Positions 37,492 through 46,019 of a stretch of DNA of 64,000 nt are shown piece after piece; position 1 is the first letter of the stretch, and every line of letters starts with the position of its first letter. The stretch is taken from NCBI GenBank assembly GCA_019636385.1, contig JAHBXT010000001.1, positions 1,116,001 through 1,180,000 on the forward strand. The letters are read 5' to 3'. The stretch is from Pirellulaceae bacterium. GTDB lineage: Bacteria; Planctomycetota; Planctomycetia; Pirellulales; Pirellulaceae. The translations under genes were made by a program, and so were the position numbers. Under the pieces are notes generated by a model. The model was given only the letters and a program-made list of their open reading frames with translations. It was not told where the DNA came from and made no database searches.

Positions 37492-39318
37492 TTGTCTGAT
37501 TCGAGTCAGCAAAAAATTGAATTCCGCTGTCCCCAATGTGGCAAGCGGCTGAAAGCCAAGTCGAAAGCCACTGGCCGCAGTTTAGCTTGCCCTGGTTGCG
37601 GCGCTCAGGTGATCGTACCGACGACGACTGACGATTGGCCCCTTGGTCAGGTACCTGCAGGCATCGAAGGCAACTTAGCTGAGGTTGAAACTGACCTGCA
37701 TCCTATCGACGCGATGGCTTCCGATTCTAGTTCTGCAGAACCGCTGTTAGCCGAATTGCTATCGGACGATTCACGGACCGAGGATGCGGCCATTTCACAG
37801 GGTCAGCCCACGCCCGCAGCACCTCGACGAAGCGTTTTTGATGACGACGATTTAGTCTTGGAACAGCTACCGATCGACGATTTGAAGCATCGGCAGCAGA
37901 CATCCAAGGAAATCCGGGACGACAAGGACGCTCAGCGGCGTCAGCGCACCGCAGCACAGCAACAGCGAAAAAATTATGACGTGCCAGCGCGCGATCCGTG
38001 GCTGTCTGCACACAAGCCGTCGGTGACTCCCCAAAACAACTCTCAGCATGGCAAAGACTTTGAGGCAGCCGTCGAGGAGTCTTGGCAATCGCTGGATGTT
38101 CCTGAAATTGGCGATCTAAGCGGGCTGCTGCCGGCCATGGGCAACTATCGTACGTCGTCAACATCAGCCGCCGATTCCAGCCCAGTTGAATTGATAGAAG
38201 ACACGTATCGAATCGCTTGTCCGGTTTGCGGCACACTGCAATATGTGGCTGTGGGCAGACAGGGCGGCCAGACAAAATGCCCAGATTGCACCAGCATTTT
38301 TACCATCGCTGCGCCCCCGGCCAATTGGAAGCCCAGCAAGATACTAGCGCGGCACAATCAGTTGGACATGGCATCGCCACTAGCCGACGACGCTCCGATT
38401 CGCGAGGCCGACCGCGCGCGCCAACAACATACGCTCAGCATTCTTGAAAAGGCCGAGCAAGAATTAGCCTCAGAATCCGACCCAACACAGTTCAGCGATA
38501 ACGACTTCGATACGCGCGCATTTGTGCAACGGACTTTTGGCTATTTGGCCGATCCGGTGGCCGTCGGCTACATGCTAGCCTATGCGTTGACCTTTGCGTT
38601 TGCGTATGGATTAATTCAGTATGGGATCAATAGCAACGACGGCGGCCAGGGTATGGGGAAAACCCTGTTTGGGATCGTTGTTGGCGCGATGATCTGCGGA
38701 GTTGTGGGCATGCCCATGACCAGCGCGGCAATTGCTTTGTTGGAGGCGGTGGCCAATCGGCAACATCGTGTAACGCAGTGGCCGAGTTTGAATGTGCTTG
38801 AAAACTTCGGCGATGTACTGAGCGTAGGCAGCGCCCTATTAGCCGCCGCGTTGCCAGGTTACTTGATTGGCATGTGGCTGGGCGGCGACCTGCCCGGTAG
38901 CGGTCGAATTCAGATTAGCGGAGCGATGTTTAGTTGCTGGCTGTTGTTTCCGGTGTTTTTGCTGTCGACCTTGGACAATGGCGGTCTGATGCAACTGATA
39001 TCCACCGACGTTCTGCGATCGATCGGCAAGGCCGCAGAAGCCTGGGCTGGATTCTACCTGAAGATCATGATCGCTTTCTCCGGGGTCATGGTCTTATGGT
39101 TTCTGTTGCTGGGTGAGGGCAAATCGCCAATCGCTGCCGCCGTGGGCGGATTCCTGCTGCCGATACTGTACTTCTTCACCTTCCAACAGTTGGGAGCTTT
39201 GGCAGATGCCATCGGTGAATCGCTCAGCTTTACCGTGACCATCACCGACAAATCGGCGGATAGCGAGGTCGCCTCCGATATGGACGATGCCGAACGTGGC
39301 ACGCAAACATCGGCATAA
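37492..39318 (+). CDS. Double zinc-ribbon, multi-pass membrane protein
   Basis: 608 aa from the TTG at 37492, which has GAGG about eight bases upstream; a TTG at 37456 also fits the frame. Residues about 9-40 are a zinc ribbon with two CxxC knuckles (CPQCGKRL, CPGCGAQV). A second ribbon lies at about 240-275 (CPVCGTLQ, CPDC). Between them is a polar, acidic, low-complexity region. From about 365 there are five or six helices (VGYMLAYALTFAFAYGLI, MICGVVGMPMTSAAIALL, LLAAALPGYLIGMWLG, ISGAMFSCWLLFPVFLL, MIAFSGVMVLWFLLL, AAAVGGFLLPILYFFTF). No known family; cytoplasmic N-terminus with possible nucleic-acid or protein contacts is an inference from the ribbons. This layout is common among planctomycete hypothetical proteins. 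Confidence 0.75.
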   Translation: MSDSSQQKIEFRCPQCGKRLKAKSKATGRSLACPGCGAQVIVPTTTDDWPLGQVPAGIEGNLAEVETDLHPIDAMASDSSSAEPLLAELLSDDSRTEDAAISQGQPTPAAPRRSVFDDDDLVLEQLPIDDLKHRQQTSKEIRDDKDAQRRQRTAAQQQRKNYDVPARDPWLSAHKPSVTPQNNSQHGKDFEAAVEESWQSLDVPEIGDLSGLLPAMGNYRTSSTSAADSSPVELIEDTYRIACPVCGTLQYVAVGRQGGQTKCPDCTSIFTIAAPPANWKPSKILARHNQLDMASPLADDAPIREADRARQQHTLSILEKAEQELASESDPTQFSDNDFDTRAFVQRTFGYLADPVAVGYMLAYALTFAFAYGLIQYGINSNDGGQGMGKTLFGIVVGAMICGVVGMPMTSAAIALLEAVANRQHRVTQWPSLNVLENFGDVLSVGSALLAAALPGYLIGMWLGGDLPGSGRIQISGAMFSCWLLFPVFLLSTLDNGGLMQLISTDVLRSIGKAAEAWAGFYLKIMIAFSGVMVLWFLLLGEGKSPIAAAVGGFLLPILYFFTFQQLGALADAIGESLSFTVTITDKSADSEVASDMDDAERGTQTSA

Positions 39319-39700
39319 GGCGAGCGGCGAAAAAAACCTGCCACAAGCCGCGGTCATCAGACAGTGAAAACCCTGTTAGCCCACCACCACAGTGACGGTA
39401 ACGACCAATTCGCCGCTCGCCTGTGGCCCGTCAGTTACCGGTGGACATTGCAGCGTCCTAAATTGACGAATACACCGACATTTCCGGGGATAGGGCTGTG
39501 ACTATCGGCTGACCATGCTGAAGTCTGTCGGAGCGAGCCGTCAAGAATTGCTCATGGACGAGAATTGACCTAAGTTTTTAGCGATGATCAAGCCAAAGAT
39601 TCTGCTGATCTGTGAGTAAAAACTGCCTATTCGCTTTGAAAATATGGGGCGGCTGTCAGCCGGACAGCATCCCTGCGCCTGAGCCACCAAGGGTTTTAGA
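39319..39700. other. Intergenic region with two inverted repeats
   Basis: 382 bases between two plus-strand genes. CGGTAAC at 39396-39402 pairs with GTTACCG at 39434-39440 (loop 31), 80-120 bases after the membrane-protein stop. GCTGTC at 39652-39657 pairs with GACAGC at 39663-39668 (loop 5), 33 bases before the HDOD start. No gene seen, and no match to a cyclic-di-GMP aptamer. Confidence 0.45.
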
Positions 39701-40612
39701 ATGTCAGCCATAGCCACCACCGACCACAAAATTTCGTTACAGGAAGTTCTGGATTCAGCTCAGTTGCCGGCGCTTCCCCAAACGGCGGTTAAGCTGCTGG
39801 AGCTGTCTCAGGACGCCAACAATGGGCCAGCACAGTTCGCCAGACCCATCGAGGCCGATCCAGGCTTGATGGGACAGGTGCTGCGTTTTGTGAATTCAAG
39901 CTACTTTGGTTTTTCGCGCGAGATTGCTTCGGTGCAACAAGGCTTGGCGCTGGTAGGTGTACGAACCATCAAGAATTTTGCGCTGTGGAGCGCAGTCTTT
40001 AGCTTAGTCCCCGACCCAAAGTTTGGACCATTCGACCTCAAGAAACTGTGGCAGGATTCGCTGCGCCGCGCCGTTTTTGCTCGGCTGTTGGGACGGAAGC
40101 TCAAGTTAGCTAATGCCGAAGACCTGTTCGCTGCCGCTCTTCTGCAGGATATGGCAATTCCGTTGTTGCTGAAAGAATTACCCGAACAGTATGAACAGCT
40201 CATCGAACGCCGTGGCAAGGAGCAGTTGCGATTGTCTCACCTGGAGCGCGATCTGTTTGGTTGGGATCACGCTCAGGCCGCTGCAGCGCTGGTTCGCAAT
40301 TGGCGATTGCCGGAAGAATTTGCCGTATTGATCGAACGCCATCCGGATTTAGACGGCTTGTTGTCGGCGAAGCCTCCACTGTTAGATGCTGCTTGTGTGG
40401 CCATCGCTGCACTACTTCCTGCCTGTCAGGACACGCAATGGTCGGATCGCAGCCAATTCATTGCTGCCGTCCAGCAACTTGCATCGACAAACAATGATGG
40501 AATTTGTGCATTACTGAAGGACAGTGACGAGACGTTTGCTGACTTCGCGCCGCTTATGAAGTTACCGCCAGCCTCGGTGACGCTGGTCGAATGGTTCTCC
40601 GCACAGGCGTAA
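39701..40612 (+). CDS. HDOD-domain signalling protein
   Basis: 303 aa. An HDOD domain fills residues about 12-215: LPALPQTAVKLLELSQD, ADPGLMGQVLRFVNSSYFGF, IASVQQGLALVGVRTIKNFAL and the later LLQDMAIPLLL. HDOD proteins are non-catalytic relatives of HD phosphohydrolases that act as adaptors in signalling, motility and c-di-GMP-linked circuits. The remaining 90 residues complete the helical domain and have no separate EAL, GGDEF or receiver part. The ATG at 39701 sits just after the leader hairpin at 39652-39668. No partner gene is adjacent. Confidence 0.92.
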   Translation: MSAIATTDHKISLQEVLDSAQLPALPQTAVKLLELSQDANNGPAQFARPIEADPGLMGQVLRFVNSSYFGFSREIASVQQGLALVGVRTIKNFALWSAVFSLVPDPKFGPFDLKKLWQDSLRRAVFARLLGRKLKLANAEDLFAAALLQDMAIPLLLKELPEQYEQLIERRGKEQLRLSHLERDLFGWDHAQAAAALVRNWRLPEEFAVLIERHPDLDGLLSAKPPLLDAACVAIAALLPACQDTQWSDRSQFIAAVQQLASTNNDGICALLKDSDETFADFAPLMKLPPASVTLVEWFSAQA

Positions 40613-40658
40613 ACAATCAGCGCCGCAGGCTGCTCTTCATCATCATAACCCCTTCACA

Positions 40659-40715
40659 CCAGTGATGGTCCAGCGCGGGGCCTTATCACTGGCCCCTGAA
40701 GTGTTTGACCATCAC
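40659..40715. terminator. Alternative hairpins between converging genes
   Basis: CCAGTGAT (40659-40666) can pair with ATCACTGG (40685-40692), or GTGATGGTC (40662-40670) can pair with GACCATCAC (40707-40715). The two stems share bases, so only one can form at a time. They sit between converging HDOD and GMC genes; T-tracts are poor, so the termination role is an inference. Confidence 0.45.
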
Positions 40716-40762
40716 TCTACAAGACTCGTGGATGGTCATTCAGAAACTGGGCACCCGGGATG

Positions 40763-42673
40763 TCAGCTAGACTGCGCCGCGAAGAACAGGTCAGATAGCT
40801 GTGGATCGTTGACGATCTTGTCGCTCGAGCGCTCGGCCAGCGCTGTGATTGTCAGCAGCGGATTGCAAGCCAATGAGGTTGGCAATATGGCACCGTCAAT
40901 CACGTACAGGCCAGCATGCAAGCCACCGGTAATTGGGTCAAATACCTGTCCGCCGTCGTTGACGACACCGCGGGCGACATCGTCGGCCATTCCGCAGCCT
41001 CCTAAGGGATGCACGGAGACCATCCGATCACCGAACACACGTAAGAACTCGTATTGGCCGCCCAGTGCTTGAGCAACGCGGCTAAATTCCGCACGAATCA
41101 TTTGCCGGTAAGGACTGTCCAACAGTCCTGGCCACAATACCTCCGCATTTCCATGTTCATTCAGCTCAATGCGACCTTCCGCACCATCGTGGCCCATACC
41201 CAACAAGACCAACGTCTGATCTAACCGGGGATTGCGCATCAATACTCCCAGCGCTGCGGTGTAGGCTCGCGGAGCAGCACCCTCCTGAATTAACAATCGC
41301 TCGGCTGGCGGACGATTTGGAAAAGTCAGATTTGTTTGAATCGTTGGGCCGACCGGATATCGCTCAGCGGGGTAGGCGCTATGCCCGGCAATACCGGTTG
41401 GAATTTGAGACTTGCGTACAAAACCCAGCGCATCGCCGTTACCCGTCCAGTTACATCCCAGGCGTGGCGAGAGGCTCAACCCATGACAGCCAGAACGCAT
41501 CAGGATTTCCGTACTTCCCAAACTTCCCGCACCCAGTACAACCATTCGCGATGTCAGACAACCGGCCTGCGATTGAATTTGCCCATCAGGCAATTGAGTG
41601 TGAAATAGGCAATGGACCTCGTAGCCAAACTGAACTTTGCGCACAAACTGCACCTCAACTCCCGTGTACAGTTCAGCTCCAGACCGTTTAGCCAACGGCA
41701 AATAGTTCATTACTAAACTGTTCTTGGCGCCCACGTTGCATCCCATCAAACAGTCACCGCAATCGATGCAACCGCGTTGGAGCATTCCTTGCCGATTGAC
41801 GATTGGTAGTGCATTGGCCGGACAACTGCCGGTCCTGGTGACAGTAATCGAAGCTGGTTGCCACTGTGCGCCACAGCGGCTGAGGTGTTGACCGGCCACT
41901 CGCGAGGCGATCATTTTGGGCGAATGATCGTACGGTTCTTGGCTCACGCCCAACTCATACTCGGCTCGGCTGTAGTAGGGATCCAATATTTCGCGGTGCC
42001 GCAAAGCCATGGGCCAAGCCTGCGGAAGAAAAACTTCCGCGTCAGGCCGGATAGCTACATTGGCGTTGATGAGTGATGTACCTCCCAGTCCACTTCCGCT
42101 GAGCACCGTGATTTCATCACACTGTCGCACATCAAACAGACCCGTAGCCTTATCTACTGTTCCACGGCGCGGGCCAAACAGGTTTAGTCGAGATTCGTCG
42201 AGCAATCCTGAAACTCGATCCGGAAACGTGCCCGGCACCCACTCACGGCCTCGTTCCAGAATGGCGATTCGCGTTCCAGGCAGGCGGCGTTGGGCCAGTC
42301 GCGCGGCCACCGTAGACGCACCGTATCCCGAGCCGACTATCAGCACGTCAAATTGCCAAGGAACTTGGCGAGCACAGGAGTGTGTCAGTTCCGACAGTGG
42401 CGAGGCCAAGCGACCGCCGAATTGACTGAGGCTACGCTGGTAGTCCTCCATGGCCCGTGATTTGTAAACCGATCCCCCCGAACGTTGCCGACCTGTTAGT
42501 TTGCCGAATGGATTTGCCGCCTGCGCAGTGGGTTTGGCCAGGGTGCCAAGCGCACCTGCCAACAAGGTCACAAATCCGCGCCTCTGAATCTCGTTTCCTA
42601 CTCGACTGCGCTTGGTCGACTGGCGCGCAGGCACCGGCGGCTGGTCTACAGATTGGTCCGGCTTTGACTGCAT
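40763..42673 (-). CDS. GMC-family oxidoreductase (cholesterol-oxidase-like), exported
   Basis: 636 aa from the ATG at 42673; a TTG at 42697 would add eight residues. Near residue 30 the protein has a twin-arginine-like signal (EIQRRGFVTLLAGALG). The FAD dinucleotide motif is VLIVGSGYGASTVAARL, followed by SGSGLGGTSLINANV. In the middle, GCIDCGDCLMGCNVGAKNS is the Cys cluster seen in this GMC subgroup; it might bind an Fe-S centre, though this is not established. The C-terminal catalytic region is VSVHPLGGCGMADD followed by DGAILPTSLACNPLLTI. It should oxidise an alcohol or sterol-like compound outside the cytoplasm with FAD; substrate unknown. Confidence 0.88.
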   Translation of the reverse strand: MQSKPDQSVDQPPVPARQSTKRSRVGNEIQRRGFVTLLAGALGTLAKPTAQAANPFGKLTGRQRSGGSVYKSRAMEDYQRSLSQFGGRLASPLSELTHSCARQVPWQFDVLIVGSGYGASTVAARLAQRRLPGTRIAILERGREWVPGTFPDRVSGLLDESRLNLFGPRRGTVDKATGLFDVRQCDEITVLSGSGLGGTSLINANVAIRPDAEVFLPQAWPMALRHREILDPYYSRAEYELGVSQEPYDHSPKMIASRVAGQHLSRCGAQWQPASITVTRTGSCPANALPIVNRQGMLQRGCIDCGDCLMGCNVGAKNSLVMNYLPLAKRSGAELYTGVEVQFVRKVQFGYEVHCLFHTQLPDGQIQSQAGCLTSRMVVLGAGSLGSTEILMRSGCHGLSLSPRLGCNWTGNGDALGFVRKSQIPTGIAGHSAYPAERYPVGPTIQTNLTFPNRPPAERLLIQEGAAPRAYTAALGVLMRNPRLDQTLVLLGMGHDGAEGRIELNEHGNAEVLWPGLLDSPYRQMIRAEFSRVAQALGGQYEFLRVFGDRMVSVHPLGGCGMADDVARGVVNDGGQVFDPITGGLHAGLYVIDGAILPTSLACNPLLTITALAERSSDKIVNDPQLSDLFFAAQSS

Positions 42674-42959
42674 AATATCCAGAGTCCTGCTCCCCAACGC
42701 TGACGCTGCTCGCTACATTGTTTATCGTCAGCCGCTAAACGCATAACCAATCCGACTGCTGAAACCGTCGCATTCTGGCTGATCGAAAAAGTCACTGCAG
42801 CTCAGTGGGCCAGACTGTGGGGTTGCCCACAGTAATTGAGAGTAATCTTGCAGACGATGAGTCTAGAACCTAGCGCGGAGCAACTTTTTTTAGAAATGGT
42901 TCCGACTAAGATTATGGGAAACCGATAGACTGTAATGGAAGCTATCGTACGTCAACCGG

Positions 42960-43053
42960 GAGTGCTTGACACTCGTTGGCCAATCTAATTGGAACGGGTC
43001 AGCCTCACCCCCAGTATGGGACTCGGGCGTATCCTGCTGGACAGGTGAGGCTG
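42960..43053. ncRNA. Candidate structured RNA or cis-element
   Basis: Three helices follow each other in 94 bases: GAGTG/CACTC (42960-42964 with 42970-42974), CCAAT/ATTGG (42980-42984 with 42988-42992) and a perfect ten-base stem CAGCCTCACC/GGTGAGGCTG (43000-43009 with 43044-43053) that encloses a further CCAG/CTGG pair. Strand and function cannot be decided from sequence; it could also be a 3' UTR fold of the lipoprotein mRNA. Confidence 0.3.
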
Positions 43054-43103
43054 CCCTCTCCTTGGAGTCCACGCGCGGCCAACTGCGATTTCTTCGACGA
43101 CTT

Positions 43104-43125
43104 GCACACCGGGTTAAACGTGTGC
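43104..43125 (-). terminator. Weak hairpin after the lipoprotein gene
   Basis: GCACAC (43104-43109) pairs with GTGTGC (43120-43125), loop of ten. It lies five bases beyond the stop of the minus-strand lipoprotein gene. There is no T-tract, so this may stabilise the 3' end rather than terminate. Confidence 0.3.
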
Positions 43126-43129
43126 CTAG

Positions 43130-44992
43130 TTAAAGGCTCTCCCATACTTGGCCGATAACCATCGCCCGATCAGCGGTTGTTCCCGATGCTAGCGTTATAC
43201 CCTCGTTGCCCTGGAGAATGATCTGGTAGATCGTCGCCAATTGCTCAGCTGTCAGGATCCCCTTAGAAGCGAAGAGCTTGGCGTGTGCCATGATTTGCAA
43301 ACGATCCACGTCAGAATGGATTTGAGTGTGAATCTGCTTGAGTGCTGCTTTGTCTGTCATTTTGGGCAGATCCTCCAACACCAGAATTTGATCCAGCCTG
43401 GCAAAGATAGGTTCCACAGAAGCTTTGACGCTCTCCATCTCGTTCTCTTTCTTGAGCTGAATGGCGCGCTCGACGTCGGTATTTTTGAGCGCCCTGGAAG
43501 ACGCGGCGACGACCTTGCCGCTGGGTAGCATGAATCGTAACTTGGTTTCATTGGTTACCAGGCCGGTACGGTTATTGCGCGAGGCCGACACATCGAATAG
43601 AAACAAGCCATCAACTTGTGCCTGAACGGCTCGGGACAGCAGCTCATTGGCCTTGCCTGTACCCAGGTAGACGAGTCCGGCGACAAGCGTTTGGCCGGCT
43701 TTAGTCTTGGGCACTTCCATGCCACCAAACTGACCGGTGTTGGCTCCGAATGCCATACCAGCGGGTTGCGCCTGGCCAAACCCCATACCCAGTCCACCAG
43801 GTATCTCTCCACCCGGCGGGTTGATACTCTGGCGCTTTAGCTGTACTTCACAGAACAATGTACCGAAATTCCCGGCGCTACGGCGTTTGCTGAACGCCGC
43901 CAGTAGCGCTTTGCCAAAGTCGCCGGTCAGGTCTTCAAAGGTCTCTAATTTTGACGTCGGGCCACCCTGCCCAAAACCTGAATCGCTTGCTAGCCCAGCG
44001 CCGGTAAATTGATTGATGCCGATCGGCCGCACATCGGTAACTTGATCATCGGCGGCCAAAACCACGCCTACGGCCAATCGAAGCTCAGTCGTCAGCCGCG
44101 GCTTGACATTAACAGCAAACGCATTGGCGGCCACCAAGTCTTCGGGTTTAGAAGTGTGCGGACGATACAATCGAATATGTTTTAAGTGCTCGTTGGCTTC
44201 AGCGTCATCGGTTGTCAACACGTGTGCAAAATAAAATCTGTCAGCCTGTTGCCGATCAGCTTCCTTGTAGGCCGCCACGGCGCGGGCCAAGTAGCTGTCC
44301 TGTGGCTCTGACCCCAAGGAACCGCGCACTAAGTCGATCACTTGCGCTTTGAGGTTGGCATCCGGTTGAATTGAACTCGGAGGCGGCATGCTGCCATCTT
44401 CCAACGCTGATACGACCATTTTCCAGAGCGGTGCCGAGAGCTGCATATCAGCGGTGATTCCATCGAGTCGTAGTTCACCTTTGGCCTGAGCGCTACCATG
44501 ACAGCTGACACAGTTTTGCTGCACGAAGCTAACTGCACTGCTAAGATCACCTGATGCAGCAACGCTACCAACGCCAAATGGCGTGCCATCTAACGATAAT
44601 CCGCCGCTAAAACCACTAGGCAAACCGGACTGTTGGACAGTGCCAGTGCCGAGACCTTGATCAAAGAATCCGCTGGATTGATTGAGGTTGCTCATTCCAT
44701 CCAAAGACATGCCAGCTGCATTGCCGTCCTCGCTGTAAGTTGGCTGCGCGGGGGGCGCTGATGCTTGTGCTTCTAAATTCTGCTGGGCTGCCAATGCAGC
44801 AAAGGCGTCCGGTAGCGGTGGGGGCGGGGCGTTGACTACAGGCGGTGGCGGTGCCACAGCCTGTGTATTATCCGCGCCATCACCGCTGCCGCAGCCTGAA
44901 CTGGATGCCAACAACAGGACTGATAAACACAAGGGCATCCGCTGGTTGCCGACGGCCGGCACAGCGGGCTGAAAGATCATTTTGGAAAACAT
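43130..44992 (-). CDS. Cytochrome-like lipoprotein of unknown role
   Basis: 620 aa from the ATG at 44992, which has GGAG eight bases upstream. The signal ends in a lipobox-like ASSSGC at about 29-34. A Pro-rich stretch (APPPPPVVNAPPPPLPDAF) and a Gly/Ser/Asn/Gln-rich stretch follow. At about 150-220 there is a planctomycete-type cytochrome module: VQQNCVSCHGSAQAKGELRL with one CxxCH, and GSMPPPSS, as in PSCyt1 domains. The rest (about 225-620) has no known domain; a Gly/Met/Phe-rich loop lies near 420-450 and helical segments at the end. A surface lipoprotein with one c-type haem is the best reading; electron partner unknown. The GMC oxidoreductase is the next gene on the same strand, 456 bases on. 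Confidence 0.75.
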   Translation of the reverse strand: MFSKMIFQPAVPAVGNQRMPLCLSVLLLASSSGCGSGDGADNTQAVAPPPPVVNAPPPPLPDAFAALAAQQNLEAQASAPPAQPTYSEDGNAAGMSLDGMSNLNQSSGFFDQGLGTGTVQQSGLPSGFSGGLSLDGTPFGVGSVAASGDLSSAVSFVQQNCVSCHGSAQAKGELRLDGITADMQLSAPLWKMVVSALEDGSMPPPSSIQPDANLKAQVIDLVRGSLGSEPQDSYLARAVAAYKEADRQQADRFYFAHVLTTDDAEANEHLKHIRLYRPHTSKPEDLVAANAFAVNVKPRLTTELRLAVGVVLAADDQVTDVRPIGINQFTGAGLASDSGFGQGGPTSKLETFEDLTGDFGKALLAAFSKRRSAGNFGTLFCEVQLKRQSINPPGGEIPGGLGMGFGQAQPAGMAFGANTGQFGGMEVPKTKAGQTLVAGLVYLGTGKANELLSRAVQAQVDGLFLFDVSASRNNRTGLVTNETKLRFMLPSGKVVAASSRALKNTDVERAIQLKKENEMESVKASVEPIFARLDQILVLEDLPKMTDKAALKQIHTQIHSDVDRLQIMAHAKLFASKGILTAEQLATIYQIILQGNEGITLASGTTADRAMVIGQVWESL

Positions 44993-45120
44993 CGACAGGT
45001 CTCCGAAATACGTCACATTCGAGCGCGTTTTTTGGCTGCGGCTTCTCTCAGGCATTATGCTCGCGAGTCCCGCTGTTGTCGAGCATTGACCCGCCGTCGT
45101 ATGGTCATCGGAAAAAAATC

Positions 45121-45126
45121 TATAAT
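45121..45126 (+). promoter_or_regulatory. Candidate -10 box TATAAT
   Basis: Consensus TATAAT at 45121-45126, 95 bases before the DUF502 start. No clear -35 sits at the right distance; the nearest TTGACC (45086-45091) is too far upstream. Confidence 0.3.
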
Positions 45127-45220
45127 GCTGTCTGTTACACTGGACCGAGACAGAGTCGTCAGGTCCTATTTAGCGCGAACTTGACAAGTAACTGTCGCAT
45201 AACCCGAATTGGATTCGACG

Positions 45221-45841
45221 ATGGAAAGCCTAGTTCACCGGTGGCGCAATCACTTAATACGCTCGTTTGTAGCTGGCATCGTTGCCCTACTGCCAATCGC
45301 CGGGTTGATTGTGACGGTGGTCTATTTCGAGAATCAGGTGGCAGGTGGTTGGCTCAAGCAACAGGGCTTCTATTTCTTTGGTTTAGGCTTGGTGATCTTG
45401 TTGGTATTGGTGTATGGGGTGGGCCTCACAGTATCCACCTTCGTCGGCCAGTGGCTGTGGCGCCGGGTGGATCGCCTCCTGGTTCATCTGCCGATACTTG
45501 GCAGCTTGTATCAAACTGTAAAACAGATAGTGGGGTATGCAGAAGGTCCAGGTGGATTATTTCAAAGAGTTGTGTGGGTGCCCGCCATCCAGCCTGGTCG
45601 ATTTGAAATCGGCCTGGTGACCATGGAGGCCTGTGCGGCCAGCCAACAGCGGCTGGTGGTATATGTGCCCACAGCACCAACCCCCACCAGCGGTCGCCTG
45701 GTTTATCTGGAACCCGATAAAGTACAGGATTGCCCAATGACCGCCAGCCAAGCGATGCAACTATTGGTTTCGCTGGGCACGTTATTGCCAGAACAGGCCG
45801 ACGCTGCACATAATCCAGCATCTTACAAAGACCAGGTTTAG
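45221..45841 (+). CDS. DUF502-family membrane protein
   Basis: 206 aa from the ATG at 45221; a TTG at 45209 adds four residues. Two helices (FVAGIVALLPIAGLIVTVVYF and FYFFGLGLVILLVLVYGVGLT) are followed by the DUF502 signature LPILGSLYQTVKQIVGY and a soluble C-terminal domain (VVWVPAIQPGRFEIGLVT, VVYVPTAPTPTSGRLVYL). The family is widespread in bacteria and plants with no settled biochemical role. It reads away from the lipoprotein gene in a 228-base divergent gap, and its 3' end faces the YTV gene, with hairpins in between. Confidence 0.9.
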   Translation: MESLVHRWRNHLIRSFVAGIVALLPIAGLIVTVVYFENQVAGGWLKQQGFYFFGLGLVILLVLVYGVGLTVSTFVGQWLWRRVDRLLVHLPILGSLYQTVKQIVGYAEGPGGLFQRVVWVPAIQPGRFEIGLVTMEACAASQQRLVVYVPTAPTPTSGRLVYLEPDKVQDCPMTASQAMQLLVSLGTLLPEQADAAHNPASYKDQV

Positions 45842-45910
45842 CCAGACAGTGGAAGAAATTATCGACATTACGACGAGTGCCAGTTAAGTTCTGTTGCATC
45901 CACCGCCGTC

Positions 45911-45928
45911 AGGCGGTAGCTGCCGCCT
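45911..45928. repeat. AGGCGG-TAGCTG-CCGCCT inverted repeat
   Basis: Six-base stem AGGCGG/CCGCCT with a TAGCTG loop, 70 bases past the DUF502 stop. It may end that transcript on the plus strand, but no T-tract follows. The GGTAGCTGCC core resembles the GTAGC/GCTAC palindromes elsewhere in the window. Confidence 0.45.
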
Positions 45929-45934
45929 TGCCTC

Positions 45935-45972
45935 AAAAACATGAAGCCAGCGTTCTGGTGAACGCTGGCTTC
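45935..45972 (-). terminator. Intrinsic terminator of the YTV gene
   Basis: GAAGCCAGCGTT (45943-45954) and AACGCTGGCTTC (45961-45972) form a perfect 12-base stem with a six-base loop. Read on the minus strand it is followed by ATGTTTTTGAGG, giving a U-run. It starts 48 bases beyond the stop of the YTV gene. One of the strongest terminators in the window, as expected for a highly expressed gene. Confidence 0.85.
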
Positions 45973-46019
45973 GATTTGAAGACGCAACTTACGTGCATGT
46001 TCCGCAGGTCACGTGGCGA

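Larger units (their letters stand above)
42674..43129. other. Intergenic region with many inverted repeats
   Basis: 456 bases upstream of the GMC gene and downstream of the lipoprotein gene (both minus). CTGTGGG (42815-42821) pairs with CCCACAG (42826-42832). The densest part, 42960-43053, is entered separately. No coding frame with recognisable content. Confidence 0.5.

Noticed and set aside
39319..39700. Cyclic-di-GMP riboswitch upstream of the HDOD gene
   Set aside because: Considered because of the signalling context; the conserved aptamer sequence is absent and only a small hairpin is present.
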